From Atherinomorus stipes (Eukaryota > Chordata > Actinopteri > Atheriniformes > Atherinidae): 64,000 nucleotides of DNA. The DNA lies in assembly GCA_023101725.1 (NCBI GenBank), contig JALJCO010013654.1, positions 186,001 through 250,000 on the forward strand, read 5' to 3'. Under the pieces are notes generated by a model. It was not told where the DNA came from, did not search any database, and saw only the letters and a list, made by a program, of their open reading frames with translations. Below are positions 59,819 to 64,000 of this stretch, one piece after another (position 1 is the stretch's first letter; each line of letters opens with the position of its first letter). The position numbers were made by a program, and so were the translations under genes.

Positions 59819-62286
59819 GACTGAACCAACCAAAACCTGAGAGTTTCCTCTCACAGGTACACAGAAATACAGCAGAGCCTTTAAAAAACTTTAATAGTAT
59901 TCCTTTAAAAGGCTTATACCACTTTCATGTGTTCAATTAAACAGATAATGGGGTTTATAGGATAAAATATGCAGTATAGTGTTCAGTATTATTCTGGGAG
60001 GATTTGCTTGTTATTTCCATTCACTCTTTGTTGAATCCAGTGTAAAGTGTTATCACAGGGTCCAGGTGAGAGCACATTCATTCATTTTTACACCTAAAGA
60101 TAGCTTCATCCCTCAGCAGGCAACATTACTCACTGACTAATTAATTAAGAAGTATTGAAGCAACTAATAGTTTGTTGACCACATAGAATGGCTCTGTACT
60201 GTTATTAACTATTTTGTAAAACAGGTTCACTCTTAATTAAAATGTGGTTGTGCAGTTTGCAAGTGTAAGTGGTCAGTATTTTAGCATCCCAGGGGCGATT
60301 TAGGGACAGGTGAAATATGTGGGTTATGATACAATCTTGTTCTTACAGCCATCCTCCCTCTTCTGCCTCTGTGTAATCCTGTCCAGGTTGTTCCCTCAAT
60401 TCAATCCGCTTCAGCTGCTTTAAGCTCTTTACAGGCCTGCGTTAACCACCAGTCTCTCTCTGCTGCTGCCGGGACACCAATCCACCCCATCCAGCTCTCC
60501 TTCATTATCTCGTTTTTCTCACTCATCAGCTCCTCAGTTGATTTATCATTGCGCTCCATCTCAAGCCATTCCCTCTCCATTCTCCCTCTATTTACTGGTG
60601 TTCTCCCTCTGCCTGTCTTCCTTCCTTTTCTATCCACCATTTTTTACCAATCTGCTTCTCTTTTGCTCCAGCTGCACTTTAGCCACCGCCTCATCCTTTG
60701 ATATCACTGTTGCCTGTGATTGCCTCCGCCCTTGTTCTCCTTTCATTTTCCTCACATCTCCTCTCCTCCGCCTCCACACAATATCTCATTTCTGTCACTG
60801 CACCTTGCTGCTTTGTTCGGGTTTATTTGGAGGGGAATTGTCCAGCTGGCAGCAGTCTTGTGTGTTAGCAAATGTAAGAGACAGTTTCTGTTCGGCTGTA
60901 ACTGAGGCAAATGTTTTATGTCACATTGTGTGTTGGGTATACAACACAGCCCATATATAAAAGTCAGCTGGTGGTCCTGGGGTGCAAAACACAATATTTG
61001 ATTAAGTTCAACAACAACAAAAAAACCTTTATATTAAAGTGATGTATCTTGTTTTATTTCTTATTTAAGAGTACAAATGACATATTAATTGCTTGAGAAA
61101 TTAAGCACCAGTGCAATGGATGTCAACTTTAAAATGTTATGAGAATGAGCGGATAAAAAAAAAGTGATGCTTTCCCCTGAGAGTCCCTCCTCATCATCAT
61201 CCTCTGCTGTGTATCATGTTTCAACGTTGTGTGACCTGACAGTCTTTGTGGTATATCTGTCTCACTCATATCATGTCCTGTCATACAAGACACCATACTC
61301 AGTCCAACAAGGGAAACAATTATCACATCCCACACAGCTAAACAAACAATACACTCATACACATGCACGCACACTCTCAGTGTCAGTCAGTCTTTCAGGC
61401 CTCAGTCTCTGTGGGTAAGATTAGGGCTAATCCACAACTGTTGGAATGAAAGATTAAGAATGAATCACCTGCTGCCGCAATGTGTGTGTGTGTGTGTGTA
61501 TGTGAACGTGAAGTGTTTTGAGAAAGGCCCTATGGGAAAGAAACCTGCAGCCGCTGAGAACTATCACACACACACAGCTCATTAGCTTCAGGAGCTTCTT
61601 CAAACTGCAAACATGTTTGAAAAAGCTCTTTAAAAAACAGGTTCAAAGGTTTACTTCAGAGGGTCCATGCACACTAAAACACACAGCAGGTTTCTGTGTT
61701 TGCATTTAATTGGATCGATGCTCTTCCCTCATGGCTTTCTGATAACTGAGGGGACGTGAGCAACATGAGGGGAGTCTTTTGTTACCAACTTCCTGTTTAT
61801 TAAGACGGGCAGAATACACGGCTCAGCAGTGACGAGGATGAGGACTTCTGGTGGGTGGAGGGTGAAGAGATGGATGGTTGAAGGGAGGAAAAACGCTGCA
61901 GCAATGAGCTCCTGACCTCATTCACTCCTCTGTCGGGACGCGGGACTAAATTATTTAAAACGCACACGCACAGTCACGTGCCGTTCGCACACAGTATTTC
62001 TTGCACAAGCGGCCTCCATGTGCTCCTCTATCGGCCTTCTCTGCCTCCGTTTCACATGTAACAACACACCTGTATGAAGTCGCCCCTTTGTGCAGCTCTC
62101 GGGAAGCTTGGTGTAACGGCTGGACCCAAAGATACTCTTCCTGTTGTCCTGCTTCAGTTCAACTCCATATATAGCGTTCACTAACAGGTTGTACACATCC
62201 AACAAGTGGATCCTGAGACAATGTGAATTTGAAATAAATTAAGGTCCTTTTACTGTCGAAAACCCTGATCAATCTGGATGACAAGT

Positions 62287-64000
62287 GTAACCCTGGTTAC
62301 AAAGCCTGTTAATAAAAACAGCCTTAAAGGAATGCATTTCAAGCAATAAATAGACAACAAACAGGTTAAAAAACATTAAAATGATCAGTAGCGGTTTATT
62401 TCTTGATATAATATTTAGTTTATGGTTAAAAACATGTAAAAAGGGTTAAAACTGTGTAAATTCATGTTGTTATTCTGATTTTTATGTAAAATGGCTTTAA
62501 AATGTGTTGAGACTTTTATTTTGAAGAGTCACGTTGCTGCGTGACCCAAGTGAGTCACAGCCAACCACGTTGTTTTTTTTTCTTCCTGCTTCTGAACGAG
62601 GGAAATACGCAGACGGTTGCAGAGCAGAGCTGCTGCTGAAACGGAGGAAAAACAGAGAAAAAAATAAGTCAGAGTCTGTTTAAAGTTATTTTTGTACTCT
62701 GGAGGAGTTATTTTTCGTTTCTTTTTCCACCCTGTCCGTGACCTGGCGACGGTTACACTGTGTAAATTGCCGAACGGGACTTGGTGAGTTTAAAAAAACC
62801 CTGTATTTTATTTAATGTAAAGGACGTTTTGTTATAATGTATTGGTCATTTCATGGAGATGGAGAGCTAAGGTAGCAGATATATGTTGTTTTATTTGAAA
62901 AATGGTGGATATACACGGTGAACTGAAGCACAGGCCTGTAGTTTAAAGTCCTGTGATGTTTTTTTTCCACCTGCCGTGATGGCGAGTGCGCCATTTTGTG
63001 AAGCGCCGAGTAAGCTGAAAAACGGACTTATGTCGATATTTCAAGCTACCTGATGCAGTATTTGATTTATTTATTCATATTATTTAATTGTTATGATAGG
63101 CCATTAAGGTTTGGACTGGAAATTCTGAGCGAATACCGGAGTTGGATTCCATGCGGGAGATACAAGATGGCGAGCCACCCAGAGACCCCTTGAACCGTGC
63201 ATCGCACAAGAGCAAAGCGCCCTCTGCTGGACATTTCGTGCTTTTCTTCAGAAACTGGTAGGATTGATCCACATTTTCAAAGCAAGCTGCAGTGGATTCA
63301 CAGAAACACCGGATTATCCATTCAGGACAGTCAAAGGATTCACAGCTAAAGAAACAAAGACATTTACTTGTGATACACAAGTTTATTCAGTTTTTTGCTG
63401 AATTATTTTGAGTTTTTTTTTGGAGTTTTATTCACTGTTTTTTTTCTTTTTACACATGTTAATGCTTTAAAAGTGTTATCTGGAGTTTAATTGTTTTTGT
63501 TGGGTACAAACAACAAAAGTGAAAAGTGGTTGAAACTTGAAAAAGAATTTAACCAAACTTGAACTAAACCTTAGTGAAAAGTGGTTGAAACTTGAAAAAT
63601 AATTTAACCAAACTTGAACTAAATCTTGAAACTAAACAACTAGACTTTATTCAGAATAAAGCTGAGTTAACTCACACTAGATAGCTACAAAACTTGAAAT
63701 TAATACAAACAATAACCTAGGTTGAAAATAAAATCTTCTTTAAGCCAAATAAGAGGTTTAAATCTAAAAGAGGATTGAAAACTGAATCACTTGAACAAGA
63801 AGGGATAATATTTCTTTGTTGTTTTTTTAAGTGATATTGAAATTTATGTCAACTGTATGTCAACTGTCTGTTTTTTCTGTTTTGTGACTAAACGTAATAA
63901 GCCGGCAATTTAAACTTATTTTCTGGTCTGTGGTCATTAATGCACTTTACACTCATCACTGCTCTAGTAGTCGAACCTAGCACTGAGCCTAGTGTACTGT
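62287..64000 (+). other. Possible LTR or 5' part of an element, cut by the window end
   Basis: CpG-richer sequence than the surroundings (62520-62770), a good donor CTTG|GTGAGT at 62782, CAAGATGGCG near 63162 followed by a very short frame, and a 55-bp tandem duplication (63519-63628). The last 150 bp resemble a retroelement terminal region. I cannot assign a family. It may instead be the first exon of an unrelated plus-strand gene. Confidence 0.25.
63519..63628. repeat. Tandem duplication, 55-bp unit, two copies
   Basis: GTGAAAAGTGGTTGAAACTT occurs at 63519 and again at 63574, each followed by the same 35 bases (AATTTAACCAAACTTGAACT and so on) with only two or three differences. Confidence 0.9.

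Larger units (their letters stand above)
43497..62280. other. Probable sdc3 intron 1 (no first exon found)
   Basis: Over 18 kb upstream of exon 2 with no recognisable signal-peptide exon on the minus strand. It contains LINE tails (44180-44790), hAT elements (52349-52799, 59465-59818), a palindromic MITE (55830-56010) and (CA)n tracts. The stretches 45000-52300 and 56050-59400 show nothing I can name. Confidence 0.45.

Noticed and set aside
60401..60960. Opposed 79- and 140-residue frames
   Set aside because: Pyrimidine-rich low-complexity DNA without splice signals or recognisable domains.
1..64000. CRISPR arrays, operons, ribosome binding sites, prophage
   Set aside because: The sequence is clearly a vertebrate nuclear genome; the only regular repeats are microsatellites and transposons.

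Overview
The window is vertebrate genomic DNA, almost certainly from a teleost (bony fish). It has split genes with GT/AG introns and vertebrate-specific proteins. It also has a typical fish repeat load: Tc1-like elements, hAT miniature elements, a tRNA-derived SINE, L2-like and Rex3/RTE-like LINE fragments and many (CA)n, (GA)n and (GATG)n tracts. A spiny-rayed fish is likely, but I infer this from repeat style only. Two protein-coding genes can be reconstructed, both on the minus strand, head to tail. There are no prokaryotic features.

Region 1-4208 lies downstream of the first gene and is mostly repeats. This includes two copies of one foldback element, one apparently inserted inverted inside the other. 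Region 4209-22387 is nobox, the oocyte homeobox transcription factor, in nine coding exons. Its exon order and reading phase are consistent from the start codon at 22387 to the stop at 4408. Only the exon 6/7 junction is doubtful. The homeodomain is split over three exons. The introns hold a LINE fragment, an hAT element (8147-9548), a MITE (10264-10892), a 2.2 kb Tc1 element broken by a MITE and a SINE (14873-17052), and L2/RTE remnants and another hAT element in intron 1.

Region 22388-28859 is the nobox promoter followed by intergenic repeat remnants, including a decayed Tc1 transposase end. Region 28860-43496 is the 3' part of sdc3 (syndecan-3), a transmembrane heparan-sulfate proteoglycan. 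It comprises a long 3' UTR, the membrane/cytoplasmic exon ending in the EFYA PDZ ligand, two exons of stalk and mucin-like ectodomain, and the exon with the SGSGSG glycosaminoglycan attachment cluster. The signal-peptide exon was not found and probably lies beyond 64000, so 43497-64000 is read as part of sdc3 intron 1. It contains LINE tails, two hAT MITEs with exact 8-bp target duplications, and at its far end a possible LTR or first exon of another element.

The most notable observations concern sdc3. A 54-nt exon between the stalk exon and the membrane exon keeps the frame and encodes a second, homologous copy of the first half of the transmembrane helix. If it is not spliced out at its 3' end, it instead gives a tailless protein. 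The ectodomain also carries a ~78-residue Glu-Arg/Glu-Lys repeat, predicted to be a single charged helix. In nobox, the C-terminus carries an exact phospho-dependent sumoylation motif, and the promoter has an E-box plus NOBOX-type binding sites. The two genes have no evident functional link.
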